Assembly (NCBI RefSeq): GCF_012932915.1
Contig: NZ_VCQU01000006.1
Span: forward strand, 62,001-126,000
Direction of reading: 5' to 3'
Length of the DNA: 64,000 nt
DNA from: Antrihabitans stalactiti
GTDB lineage: Bacteria; Actinomycetota; Actinomycetes; Mycobacteriales; Mycobacteriaceae
Each line of letters starts with the position of its first letter. Within the stretch, counting starts at the first letter, position 1. Position numbers and translations under genes: made by a program. A model generated the notes under the pieces. That model was not told where the DNA came from. It ran no database searches and saw only the letters and a program-made list of their open reading frames with translations. Shown piece by piece: positions 10,461 through 18,392 of this stretch.

Positions 10461-11191
10461 CCCGCGCGTCCCACGAGGCGGCAGCCTGGGTGTATCAAGG
10501 CACGTGGCAAGTGCTGACGCGGCTGTTCCTCGTCCCTGCGCATCCGCCCGACCTGCCCGTTCGGCCGGGCGACGTGGTCGAGCGGTTCGGTCCGGCGCCA
10601 GGATTTCTGCGCTACTTGAAATTTCGGTTCTGGGCGCTGAACCTCCTGGACCTGTGGATCGTGTTGCCGTGGATTGCGAGCTTCTTCGTAAACCGTTGGC
10701 TCGGTCTCGCTTTGCTCCCCGTGGTGGTCCTGCTCCTGGTCGTACCCGACGTCCTCGCGTACATCGCAATCCATTTGCGTTACGACACAACGTGGTACGT
10801 GTTGAGCGAACGCAGTATGCGTATTCGGCGCGGAATCTGGGTGCTTCGGGAAGCGACCATCACGTTCGAAAACGTCCAGGACGTGCGCATTCAGCAAGGA
10901 CCGCTGCAGCGCTATTGCGGCATCGCCAGCGTGATCGTCGAAACTGCAGGCGGCGGCGCGAAGAAGGACGAAAACCCATTTGCCGGGCATACGGGCCTGA
11001 TCGAGGGCATCGAGGATGCCGAGCGTATCCGCGACCTGATCATGGCGCGGGTTCGGCAATCGCGCGCCGCGGGGCTCGGCGACGACCATCACGACTCACC
11101 GACCGCCGGGTGGAAGCCCGCGCACATCGCCGTGCTGCGTGAAATCCGCGACGAACTCCGCTCCACGTCGTCCACCCCGCCTTCCCAGTGA
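10457..11191 (+). CDS. Membrane PH-domain protein (bPH2/YdbS-like), second of a pair
   Basis: A 244-residue protein with membrane segments around residues 60-105 (LLDLWIVLPWIASFF and ALLPVVVLLLVVPDVLAYI) and a PH domain after them (LSERSMRIRRGIWVLREATITFENVQDVRI). It resembles its upstream neighbour in plan. The ATGA overlap indicates coupling. Its TGA stop is the first base triplet of a long imperfect hairpin. Confidence 0.82.
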   Translation: MTRASHEAAAWVYQGTWQVLTRLFLVPAHPPDLPVRPGDVVERFGPAPGFLRYLKFRFWALNLLDLWIVLPWIASFFVNRWLGLALLPVVVLLLVVPDVLAYIAIHLRYDTTWYVLSERSMRIRRGIWVLREATITFENVQDVRIQQGPLQRYCGIASVIVETAGGGAKKDENPFAGHTGLIEGIEDAERIRDLIMARVRQSRAAGLGDDHHDSPTAGWKPAHIAVLREIRDELRSTSSTPPSQ

Positions 11192-11244
11192 TCACGGCGA
11201 AAGTATCGAGATTGCCTCGATTTGGATACTTTTCGTCGTGATCA
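11189..11244. terminator. Long imperfect hairpin after the PH-domain operon
   Basis: The arms 11189-11207 and 11225-11244 pair over about 19 bp with one bulge and one wobble. The central part can form its own stem (ATCGAG-ATTGC-CTCGAT). The left arm begins with the stop codon of the PH-domain gene. It is probably a terminator; the unusual size and nested stem make another role possible. Confidence 0.55.
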
Positions 11245-11304
11245 GCGCAGGTGTTGAACGGGCGTCGTTGCCGTCGCGTTGACCTCCCCAACCAGGAGGC
11301 CACC

Positions 11305-12162
11305 ATGTCCGAGCTGCAACCTTTCTACAAGCAAATTCAGCACCACTACGACGTCTCCGACGACTTCTACAAGGTCTTCCTGGACTCGACGTTGACGTAC
11401 AGCTGCGCCTACTTCGAGCGCGACGAGATGACGCTCGAACAGGCGCAAATCGCGAAAATCGATCTGGCCCTTGGCAAGTTGGACCTGCAACCGGGGATGA
11501 CGCTGCTCGACGTCGGCTGCGGTTGGGGCGCGACGATGCGGCGGGCCGCGCAGGTATACGGCGCCAAGGTCATCGGACTTACGTTGAGCCGCAATCAATT
11601 CGAGCACGTCAAGGCTTCGATCGACGAGCACGAGCTCGCAGGTGTCGAGGTCCGTCTGCAAGGCTGGGAGGAGTTCGACGGCAGCGCCGACCGAATCGTC
11701 AGCATCGGTGCGTTCGAGCACTTTCGACGTGAGCGTTACGAGGCCTTCTTCGACCGGACGTATCGGATGCTCCCGCCGGACGGCCGCATGCTGTTGCACA
11801 CCATCGTCGGTCACACGCTCGCCGACCTGCGACGCATGGGCATCCCCGTGACACGCGAGAACGCTCTGTTCCACATCTTCATCAAGCGGCAGATTTTCCC
11901 TGGCGGCCAGTTGCCGCAGCCGGCATTGGTCACGCGGCTGGCCGGTCAGGCGGGCTTCGGGACCGAGCGGATTCAGGCACTGCAGCTCCACTACGCCCGC
12001 ACGCTGGACTACTGGGCCCAAGCGCTGGAGGAACACCGCGAAGAGGCGATTGCGCTGACCTCCGACGAGGTCTACGAGCGGTATCTGCGCTATCTCACCG
12101 GCTGCGCTGCCCACTTCCGTAGCGGCCACATCGACGTCATGCAGTTCACGCTGGTCAAGTGA
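11305..12162 (+). CDS. Mycolic-acid cyclopropane synthase family methyltransferase (CmaA/PcaA-like)
   Basis: A 285-residue SAM-dependent methyltransferase of the CmaA/MmaA/PcaA group, which modifies double bonds in mycolic acid or other lipid chains. The SAM-binding motif LLDVGCGWGATM and the family signature LTYSCAYFERDEMTLEQAQ are visible, together with the IGAFEHF segment and the basic IKRQIFPGGQLP stretch. Length matches the family (about 287). The ATG at 11305 follows AGGAGG. The exact reaction (cyclopropanation, methoxylation, or methylation) cannot be told from the sequence. Confidence 0.93.
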   Translation: MSELQPFYKQIQHHYDVSDDFYKVFLDSTLTYSCAYFERDEMTLEQAQIAKIDLALGKLDLQPGMTLLDVGCGWGATMRRAAQVYGAKVIGLTLSRNQFEHVKASIDEHELAGVEVRLQGWEEFDGSADRIVSIGAFEHFRRERYEAFFDRTYRMLPPDGRMLLHTIVGHTLADLRRMGIPVTRENALFHIFIKRQIFPGGQLPQPALVTRLAGQAGFGTERIQALQLHYARTLDYWAQALEEHREEAIALTSDEVYERYLRYLTGCAAHFRSGHIDVMQFTLVK

Positions 12163-12239
12163 CCTTTTGGGCTCTGCCGACCCAGCCCGTTTTCGTATCT
12201 GCGCCAAGAGACGATAGACTCGCCTGCGCCGCAAGGCAC

Positions 12240-12312
12240 GCCGCCTTAGCTCAGTCGGTAGAGCATTTCACTCGTAATGAAAAGGTCAAGAGTTCGATTC
12301 TCTTAGGCGGCT
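12240..12312 (+). tRNA. tRNA-Thr (anticodon CGT)
   Basis: The acceptor arms GCCGCCT and AGGCGGC pair perfectly. The D-loop contains AGCTCAGTCGGTAGAGC. The anticodon loop CTCGTAA is closed by TTTCA/TGAAA, giving anticodon CGT (threonine, ACG codons). The T-arm contains GTTCGATTC. The 73-nt gene has no encoded CCA. Confidence 0.96.
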
Positions 12313-12320
12313 CAGACAAA

Positions 12321-12352
12321 GGCCCCTGTCACGCGCAAGCGTGGCGGGGGCC
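12321..12352 (+). terminator. Hairpin terminator after tRNA-Thr
   Basis: The 14-bp stem 12321-12334 / 12339-12352 with a GCAA loop, including two wobble pairs, is followed by TTTCG. It ends the tRNA transcript. Confidence 0.85.
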
Positions 12353-12415
12353 TTTCGCTGTGATAGTTTCCTGAGTCCACCGCACGTCGCGGCGATTTCG
12401 GAGGAGTGTTCTTCA

Positions 12416-12796
12416 ATGTCTCGTCTTTGGTTGGTCGTCGCGGGATTGTCTGCAGCGCTGGTGGTTTCGGGTTGCTCGAGTGACGACACAGCGCCGGCGT
12501 CGTCCTCTTCGGCGCCGGGTGCGCCGGCAGAGGAATCGTCGTCCGCCGTCGAGCCGATAGGCACTAGCGACTGCGTTGACCTGACGAGCGCGAACCTGGG
12601 GTTGTTGGTCGCGACGACCAAGGAAGACGCGCAAAAAGCTGCCGACACGCTACTGAAGTACAACCCTCCGGCCAAGGCGAAGGCCGGAATCGAACACTTT
12701 GTCGGCACCGGCGGCACCCAGCTCACCGACCCGGATTACGACAAGAACAACGAAGCCGTCACCAGCTGGGTCCGCCAGCTCTGCCCGCCGAGCTAA
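12416..12796 (+). CDS. Small secreted lipoprotein, unknown function
   Basis: A 126-residue protein with a lipoprotein signal peptide: a short basic start, a hydrophobic core (LWLVVAGLSAALVV) and a VSGC lipobox, so the mature chain would begin at Cys20 and be lipid-anchored outside the membrane. A Ser/Ala/Pro-rich linker follows, then a small domain with two cysteines (SDCVDLTSANLG and VRQLCPPS) that may form a disulfide. The ATG at 12416 has GGAGGAG upstream. It is convergent with bfr, and the two stops overlap. Confidence 0.85.
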   Translation: MSRLWLVVAGLSAALVVSGCSSDDTAPASSSSAPGAPAEESSSAVEPIGTSDCVDLTSANLGLLVATTKEDAQKAADTLLKYNPPAKAKAGIEHFVGTGGTQLTDPDYDKNNEAVTSWVRQLCPPS

Positions 12797-13278
12797 CCAG
12801 CTGTGGGGGGCTGGTCGACGCACTGAGCCAGGTAGAGCGGCTCGCCCAGCTTCTCCATCAGCTCGAGCTGTGTTTCGAGGTAATCGATGTGGTGTTCCTC
12901 GTCGCTCAGAATCTTCTCGAACAAGTTGGCGGTGGTGATGTCCTGCTTCTCGCGGCACAGGGTGATGCCGGGCCGTAGCCGCGCGACCACTTCCAACTCG
13001 ATCTCGAGGTCTGCTTCGAATTGTTCTTTCAGCGTCTGGCCGATCCGAAGGGGCAGCAGCCGCTGATAGTTGGGCAAGCCTTCGAGGAACAGAATTCGGT
13101 CGGTGAGCAGCTCGGCGTGCTGCATCTCTTCGATGGATTCGGCGCGAGTGTGCTGGGCCAATTTGGTGAGACCCCAATTGGCCTGCATCTTGTAGTGCAG
13201 AAAGTACTGGTTGATGGCAGTAAGTTCGCTGGTTAGCTGCTCGTTGAGAAGGGCAATAACCTCATCGTCGCCGCGCAT
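12793..13278 (-). CDS. bfr: Bacterioferritin
   Basis: A 161-residue bacterioferritin that stores iron as a ferric mineral in a haem-containing 24-mer. It starts MRGDDEVIALLNEQLTSE and keeps the dinuclear ferroxidase residues (Glu in NEQLTSE, the EEMQHAE pair, Glu in the IELEVVAR helix, and DEEHH). The haem-ligating methionine expected near residue 52 is present in the EEMQHAE segment. It lies directly downstream of bfd on the same strand (59-nt gap), so the two are probably co-transcribed from the promoter ahead of bfd. Confidence 0.96.
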   Translation of the reverse strand: MRGDDEVIALLNEQLTSELTAINQYFLHYKMQANWGLTKLAQHTRAESIEEMQHAELLTDRILFLEGLPNYQRLLPLRIGQTLKEQFEADLEIELEVVARLRPGITLCREKQDITTANLFEKILSDEEHHIDYLETQLELMEKLGEPLYLAQCVDQPPTAG

Positions 13279-13337
13279 CGCAAGACCTCCGGTGAAAGGG
13301 GTGGTGTCCGCCAACCCTAGCTTGCGAAGATCAAAAT

Positions 13338-13538
13338 TCAGCGACTCATCGCCGAAGTCGCGTGCGCCCCAGTAGGTGAGTGCTTCGACAGCAGATCGGC
13401 GAGCCTGTCGTGGCAGCTGCCGCAACCGCCGCCTGCGCCACATCGATTCACGATGTCTTCGATCGATCGCGCCTCGCCGTGGACGATGCACTCACGCGCT
13501 TCCGCCTGACTCACTGCGGCGCAGATGCATACGTACAT
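13338..13538 (-). CDS. bfd: Bacterioferritin-associated ferredoxin
   Basis: A 66-residue [2Fe-2S] protein of the Bfd/BFD-domain family, which passes electrons to bacterioferritin to release stored iron. The cluster ligands are Cys4, Cys6, Cys39 and Cys42 (CxC ... CGSC). The ATG at 13538 is chosen because it gives the family start MYVCIC; an upstream extension is not family-like. A candidate iron-regulator box lies 30 nt upstream, which fits expression under iron limitation together with bfr. Confidence 0.92.
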   Translation of the reverse strand: MYVCICAAVSQAEARECIVHGEARSIEDIVNRCGAGGGCGSCHDRLADLLSKHSPTGAHATSAMSR

Positions 13539-13567
13539 GACCGAGCTTCCTAACGTCATTGTTCGCG

Positions 13568-13586
13568 TTAGGTAAGGATACACTAC
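13568..13586 (-). promoter_or_regulatory. Candidate IdeR/DtxR iron box ahead of bfd-bfr
   Basis: The 19-mer at 13568-13586 (TTAGGTAAGGATACACTAC) matches the remembered IdeR consensus TTAGGTTAGGCTAACCTAA at 14 of 19 positions, with the left half nearly complete. It lies 30 nt upstream of the bfd start, a sensible operator position. Confidence 0.5.
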
Positions 13587-13621
13587 GGAAGGGTAGGCTG
13601 GGCTTGGCCAATAAGTGCTGG

Positions 13622-13972
13622 TCAGGCCTGTTCGAGCCGCTCGACTCGTGCGTTGAGCCCCTGCACCAGCATTTCCACCAGCTTGAGGCCACTGATCAAA
13701 GCGCCGACCCCAGTGAGCCCGGCGATCGCGTAGATGCCCTGGTCGTCGCCGCGATGTGAGACGTTTTCCATCGTCGAGACGACCGCCTTGGTGGCGGGAA
13801 AGTCGTCGAGCGGACCGGCGTCGATCATCGGCGACATGTTCGGTGGCTCCCGGATCAGTGTTTCCAACGCTGCGATCGCATCGTTGATCGCCGCGAATGA
13901 TTCGTTCTCGCCGATCTGAGAAAGACGTTCGCGCAGCGTGTTCGCGATCGTGAGGTACTCGGGGTAGGTCAC
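13622..13972 (-). CDS. Small unknown protein, second of a coupled pair
   Basis: A 116-residue protein, helical in appearance (TIANTLRERLSQIGENESFAA), with a Gly/Ala-rich weakly hydrophobic segment near residues 80-105 (YAIAGLTGVGALISGLKLVEML). The GTG start at 13972 overlaps the previous stop by four bases (GTGA) and is preceded by GAGGAG, so both proteins are made together. No family is recognised. Confidence 0.65.
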   Translation of the reverse strand: MTYPEYLTIANTLRERLSQIGENESFAAINDAIAALETLIREPPNMSPMIDAGPLDDFPATKAVVSTMENVSHRGDDQGIYAIAGLTGVGALISGLKLVEMLVQGLNARVERLEQA

Positions 13973-14316
13973 GTGTTCTCCTCAGGGCGCGTCGTCCACG
14001 GCGTGATCGGTGGCTTTATCCACATGATCTTCTCGTCGCGGTGGCTGGGTGCGGCGGCGGGATGGTCCGGGTGATCAGCGGCCCACGCGTTCTTTTCGTC
14101 GAGCAATTCGGCGACGGTCACCCACGTTTCGTTGGTGCTCGGCGGGTTGGCTCCCGCCGCCCGCGCAAGCTTCCTCAACTGCTCGTCGGGCAACCCGCGA
14201 AGCTCAACCGAATCGATGCCGCGATCCCAGATGAAGCGAGCCAGGCTGACTGCCTTCTCGCGACGCATCTTCTGTGCTTGGTCGCTATGCGCGAAGTCGG
14301 CATCCGGTGTGTCCAC
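13969..14316 (-). CDS. Small unknown protein, first of a coupled pair
   Basis: A 115-residue hydrophilic protein with a charged central part (FIWDRGIDSVELRGLPDEQLRKLARAAG) and a Pro/Trp-rich C-terminus. It begins with GTG at 14316 and overlaps the next gene by four bases. I do not recognise the family. Its neighbours (bfr-bfd, TetR cluster) give no clear functional hint. Confidence 0.65.
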   Translation of the reverse strand: MDTPDADFAHSDQAQKMRREKAVSLARFIWDRGIDSVELRGLPDEQLRKLARAAGANPPSTNETWVTVAELLDEKNAWAADHPDHPAAAPSHRDEKIMWIKPPITPWTTRPEENT

Positions 14317-14422
14317 ACGTAAACCTTGGCAGAATCACGACAAACGTGTTCCTGTGCGCGCGTCTCACCCCCCGCGGGGTAAAAATCGCGCACGGTTACC
14401 GAATCAGGACTGTGTGTGAAAT

Positions 14423-14440
14423 TCACCCGTGGGCGGGTGA
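14423..14440 (-). terminator. Hairpin downstream of the tetR gene
   Basis: TCACCCG-TGGG-CGGGTGA is a perfect 7-bp stem, 34 nt beyond the TetR stop on the minus strand and followed there by AATTT. Confidence 0.5.
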
Positions 14441-14474
14441 GGCGCGCGCACGGCCAACGGATATAGGTACGCCG

Positions 14475-15143
14475 TCAGTTGCGCGCTGTGACGCCGTCGA
14501 ACATCAGGCTGACGGCTGCGGCGGTGTAGCGCTCGCGCGCTGCCTTGTCGTCCCCGCGATGACCGACCATCGTGCCGACGACGATGGCGATCACTGTCTC
14601 GGCCGTCGCATGCGGGTCTAGGTCTGCGCGGACGAACCCTCGCTGTTGCCCGTTTTCGAGGTAGCCCGCCACGACGAGTGCCGCGGAGCGAATGAAGCCG
14701 TTGGTCCGCTCGGCCAGCTCGGGGTCGACGCTGTCGGCTTGGTGCAGCAGCATCCTGATCGCCGGTTCGGTGTCGGACAAGCCCCAGAATGCGGCCGCAA
14801 ATCGCTCCACTTGTGCGCGATATTCGGAAATGGTGGTCGCAGCGTCGGGCGCATTTCCCAGCATGGCTGTGGCGAGAAAACGACTCGCGAGGTCGTCGAT
14901 GATGTGGTCGAGAATGTCGCGCTTGTTCTCGAAATACCGATAGACGGTCCCGTGCCCGATCTGGAGCGCTTTGGCGATGTCGGCAATAGCTGTCTGGTGG
15001 TAGCCCTTCGATGCGAACAGGCGGCTCGCGGTGTCCAGAATCTCCCGTTTGCGCAGTTCAGCGAGGGCATCTGCTTGCCGGGTGCGCAGGTCCGCGACGG
15101 CTGCTGCGTGCGCTTTGGCGAATCTGTTCCCCCCGTCGGTCAT
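14475..15143 (-). CDS. TetR-family transcriptional regulator
   Basis: A 222-residue TetR repressor. The N-terminal helix-turn-helix is clear (ILDTASRLFASKGYHQTAIADIAKA, with GHGTVYRYF as the recognition helix), followed by a helical ligand-binding domain. It is divergent from the haem dioxygenase-P450-GMC cluster, and a perfect inverted repeat lies between the two genes. It is therefore the likely local repressor of that cluster, perhaps responding to a lipid substrate or product (inference). Confidence 0.88.
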   Translation of the reverse strand: MTDGGNRFAKAHAAAVADLRTRQADALAELRKREILDTASRLFASKGYHQTAIADIAKALQIGHGTVYRYFENKRDILDHIIDDLASRFLATAMLGNAPDAATTISEYRAQVERFAAAFWGLSDTEPAIRMLLHQADSVDPELAERTNGFIRSAALVVAGYLENGQQRGFVRADLDPHATAETVIAIVVGTMVGHRGDDKAARERYTAAAVSLMFDGVTARN

Positions 15144-15156
15144 GTGAGCTAGGTTA

Positions 15157-15176
15157 CACTGATAGCGGCCTCAGTG
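15157..15176. promoter_or_regulatory. Candidate TetR operator between divergent genes
   Basis: CACTGA-N8-TCAGTG is a perfect 6+6 inverted repeat, 14 nt from the tetR start and 63 nt from the dioxygenase start. Spacing and symmetry suit a TetR dimer. Confidence 0.5.
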
Positions 15177-15238
15177 GCGCTGACATCCCGTTCCGCGAGA
15201 GGTCCAGCCTCCGGATCTCGCAAAGAGATTGGCTCGTA

Positions 15239-17029
15239 ATGCAGTGGTATGAATTCCCGTCGGTAGTGCTGCAATTGGCGAATTTGTCGAAGTTGCGCGA
15301 CGAACTGCGTGAGAAGAACCTCTTCGAGGCCGAGGGCATTCGCCCTAAAGTCGAAGCCGCAGAGCCGCCTCCGGAAGCATTGCGGGCCCGCACACCCGAC
15401 GGCACCTGGAACGATCTGTCCGACCCGCAGATGGGTGCCAAAGGAACAGGCTTCGGTCGCAATGTGCCGCTGAGCATGACGAAGCCCGACACCAAGCGTC
15501 TTCTGGACCCGCACCCGCGCGACATCAGCGTCAAGCTGATGGCGCGCGATTCGTTCAAGCCTGCGGGCATCATCAACTCGCTCGCTGCTGCCTGGTTGCA
15601 GTTCGAGAACCACAACTGGTTCTTCCACGGCACCGGCATCGCGCAGGAACCGATCGAGATTCCACTGCGCGACGACGACGACTTCCCCGAGCACCCGATG
15701 GTGATTCGGCGAACCCCGCTGCTGCCGGTGCAGCCGCCGTCGAACGGTCATGCGCCGATCTATCAGAACCAGGAAACCCACTGGTGGGACGCGTCCCAGA
15801 TTTACGGCTCGGGTCCGGAGAAGCAGGCGGCGGTCCGCACGTTCGTCGACGGCAAGGTGAAGCTCGGTGACGACCTACGCCTGCCGAAGAGCGACGAGCC
15901 CGGCATCGACCTGACCGGCATGATGGAGAACTGGTGGGTGGGTGTCGGCCTGCTGCACACTCTCTTCGCTCGGGAGCACAACGCGGTCTGCGATGCGCTG
16001 AAGAAGGCGTACCCCGAGTTGACGGACCAGCGACTTTTCGAGATCGCCTGGCTTGTTACCGCGGCTCTCATCGCGAAGATTCACACGGTGGAATGGACAA
16101 CCTGCGTCCTGCGCCACCCGGCGCTGCAGATCGGCATGAACGCGAACTGGTACGGCGCACTGGGGGAGACGTTCAAAGACAGAATCGGCCGCGTCGGCTC
16201 GAACGAGGCGCTGAGCGGAATCATCGGCTCGCCCACCGATCATCACAGCGCGCCGTTCTCGTTGACCGAGGAATTCACGTCGGTTTATCGCATGCACCCG
16301 CTGATTCCCGACGATTGGGAATTCCGTTCGCTCGCAAGCGGTGAGCTGATCGAGAAGAAGTACTTCACCGACATTCAGGGCAAGTACACGCGCGACTTCA
16401 TGGACAAGTACGAGATGGGCGACATGTGGTATACGTTCGGTGTTGCCAGCGCCGGCGCGGTCTGTTTGCACAACTACCCCAACGCATTACGGAATCTGAC
16501 TCGCGTCGACGGTCAGATCACCGACCTCGCGACCCTCGACATCGTCCGAGATCGTGAGCGTGGTGTCCCGCGCTACAACGATTTCCGCGAAGCGATCCAC
16601 ATGCCGCGGCGCAAATCGTTCGACGACCTCACGCCGAACAAGCAATGGGCCAAAGAGATCGCGGAGCTCTACAAGGGCGACATCGACAGTGTCGATCTGC
16701 AGGTCGGAATGTATGCCGAGAAGCCACCGAAGGGATTCGGCTTCTCCGACACGGCATTCCGGATCTTCATCCTGATGGCGTCCCGTCGATTCAAGAGCGA
16801 CCGATTCTTCACCAAGGATTTCCGTCCGGAGATCTATACGAAGGTCGGCTTCGATTGGGTGAACAACACCTCGATGAAAGATGTTCTCCTGCGGCACTAC
16901 CCGGAGCTGAGCCCGCAGATCAAGGACGTGGAACGCATTTTCGCACCGTGGGGCGATCCACCTTCGTCGAAGAATCCGGTCACGCGCCTGGCCGACACGG
17001 TCAAGGCCTACATGCCATTCGGAGACTGA
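15239..17029 (+). CDS. Haem-dependent fatty-acid dioxygenase (alpha-dioxygenase / cyclooxygenase-like peroxidase)
   Basis: A 596-residue member of the animal-haem-peroxidase superfamily, closest in motifs to plant alpha-dioxygenase. Expected chemistry: oxygenation of a fatty acid to a hydroperoxide using a tyrosyl radical. Visible residues are a distal His at 125 (QFENHNWF), the WWDASQIYG region, the FAREHNAVCD helix and AKIHTVEWT, and the key YRMH motif with radical Tyr350 and proximal haem ligand His353. These match the YxxH pair of COX and alpha-dioxygenase. The start is placed at the ATG at 15239; upstream in-frame sequence runs through the divergent promoter. It is the first gene of a co-directional cluster with a P450. 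Confidence 0.85.
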   Translation: MQWYEFPSVVLQLANLSKLRDELREKNLFEAEGIRPKVEAAEPPPEALRARTPDGTWNDLSDPQMGAKGTGFGRNVPLSMTKPDTKRLLDPHPRDISVKLMARDSFKPAGIINSLAAAWLQFENHNWFFHGTGIAQEPIEIPLRDDDDFPEHPMVIRRTPLLPVQPPSNGHAPIYQNQETHWWDASQIYGSGPEKQAAVRTFVDGKVKLGDDLRLPKSDEPGIDLTGMMENWWVGVGLLHTLFAREHNAVCDALKKAYPELTDQRLFEIAWLVTAALIAKIHTVEWTTCVLRHPALQIGMNANWYGALGETFKDRIGRVGSNEALSGIIGSPTDHHSAPFSLTEEFTSVYRMHPLIPDDWEFRSLASGELIEKKYFTDIQGKYTRDFMDKYEMGDMWYTFGVASAGAVCLHNYPNALRNLTRVDGQITDLATLDIVRDRERGVPRYNDFREAIHMPRRKSFDDLTPNKQWAKEIAELYKGDIDSVDLQVGMYAEKPPKGFGFSDTAFRIFILMASRRFKSDRFFTKDFRPEIYTKVGFDWVNNTSMKDVLLRHYPELSPQIKDVERIFAPWGDPPSSKNPVTRLADTVKAYMPFGD

Positions 17030-17032
17030 CTC

Positions 17033-18355
17033 GTGGCGAACAGCTTTCCCGAAGCATCGACGCTGGACGGCATTCGATTCACGGCCCAGGTCGCGGTACC
17101 GAATGTCGTTCAGGGTCTGTTTCGACGTCGGCGCAGAGTGACCGGAGCGGCGAAGCTCGTCGATGCGGACAAGCAAGCCGTTCGCTTCTACGAGGGACTC
17201 GTCCGTGATCGCGACGAACCGTTCTACATCCGAGTGGGCAAGGACAAGTCCTTGCTCGTGCACCAACCGGAAGACATCAAAGCGGTGCTGGAGGGGTCGC
17301 CCGACCCGTTCGCGTCCGATCCCGATGCCAAGAAGAAAGGCATGTCGCATTTTCAACCGGACGCGCTGACGATCTCTCGCGGCGCGCTCTGGGAGAACCG
17401 GCGCAAATTCGCCGAGGCGATCCTCGACACCGGAAAACCGTTGCATCACTTGGCGCAAACCTTCCTCGCCGTGGCGAACGAGGAAGCTGACGCGCTGGGC
17501 GCCGAGGACATCACGTGGGAACGCATCAACGATGCGTTCCTGCGGATCACTCGGCGGGTGATCTTCGGTGAACCTGCGGCGGACGACACCGAGGTCTCGC
17601 AGCTGTTGGCGGACCTGATGGACGAGGCGAACAGTTCGCCCAGTGGCGAGTCGAAGCACTTCAAACCGTTCATGGACAAGGTGCAGCACTACGTCGATGT
17701 CGGCGCGCAAGGGAGTCTTTGCAGCCTCGTCGCCGGTGCTCCACAGAACGAGGAGACGAAACCAGCTGGGCAACTTGTGCATTGGCTGTTCGCGATGGGA
17801 GACACGCTGCCGGCGAATGTGTTCCGCACGCTTGCTGTGCTGGCCACTCATCGTCCCCAGCTTGCCGTTGTACGCAAGGAACTGACCGGCGCCGATCTCG
17901 AGTCCGCGGAAGGTGTTGCACAACTGGACTACCTGGCCGCGTGCCTGCAGGACACAATGCGCCTGTGGCCGACAACGCCGATGTTCGCAAGAGTCACGGC
18001 GCGCAAGGCGACACTGCGCGATTCCATCGTTCCGGCCGGCACTCAGGTCTTCATCTACAACTTGGGCAACCACCGCAACCGGGACCGCGTGTCCTTCGCA
18101 GACCGGTTCGCTCCGGAAGAATGGGTCTCCGGCAACGCGGCGGAGAATTGGTTGTTCAATTTCTTCAGCAACGGGGCGCAAGGTTGCCCTGGTGCAGGCT
18201 TGGCGGTCTTCCTCGGCACGGCTGTGCTCGCTCGTCTGTTGGAAGCCGCCGATCCCCGAATGAGTGGTGCGGACCTGCACGCGGACCGCGCATTACCCCA
18301 CACGCTCGATATTTTCAGCCTCACTGTCGGCTTCGACAAGCCACCGCTGGTCTGA
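17033..18355 (+). CDS. Cytochrome P450, possibly a hydroperoxide-processing type
   Basis: A 440-residue P450 beginning 3 nt after the dioxygenase stop (GTG). The haem-ligand cysteine is Cys385 in FSNGAQGCPG. The oxygen-activation threonine is present (Asp257-Thr258 in AMGDTL). Two normally conserved positions differ: the ExxR glutamate of helix K is Asp307 (DTMR), and the arginine two residues before the haem cysteine (FxxGxRxC) is Gln. Fungal Ppo enzymes fuse a haem dioxygenase to a P450 that rearranges the hydroperoxide, and this gene pair resembles a split version. It could instead be an ordinary monooxygenase. Confidence 0.85.
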   Translation: MANSFPEASTLDGIRFTAQVAVPNVVQGLFRRRRRVTGAAKLVDADKQAVRFYEGLVRDRDEPFYIRVGKDKSLLVHQPEDIKAVLEGSPDPFASDPDAKKKGMSHFQPDALTISRGALWENRRKFAEAILDTGKPLHHLAQTFLAVANEEADALGAEDITWERINDAFLRITRRVIFGEPAADDTEVSQLLADLMDEANSSPSGESKHFKPFMDKVQHYVDVGAQGSLCSLVAGAPQNEETKPAGQLVHWLFAMGDTLPANVFRTLAVLATHRPQLAVVRKELTGADLESAEGVAQLDYLAACLQDTMRLWPTTPMFARVTARKATLRDSIVPAGTQVFIYNLGNHRNRDRVSFADRFAPEEWVSGNAAENWLFNFFSNGAQGCPGAGLAVFLGTAVLARLLEAADPRMSGADLHADRALPHTLDIFSLTVGFDKPPLV

Positions 18356-18392
18356 TTTTGCTTTGGGCTCAATCATTTTCGAAAGGTTTGTC

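Noticed and set aside
16487-18280. Long minus-strand frame opposite the dioxygenase-P450 genes
   Set aside because: Same GC-driven antisense effect; spans two genuine genes with clear motifs.
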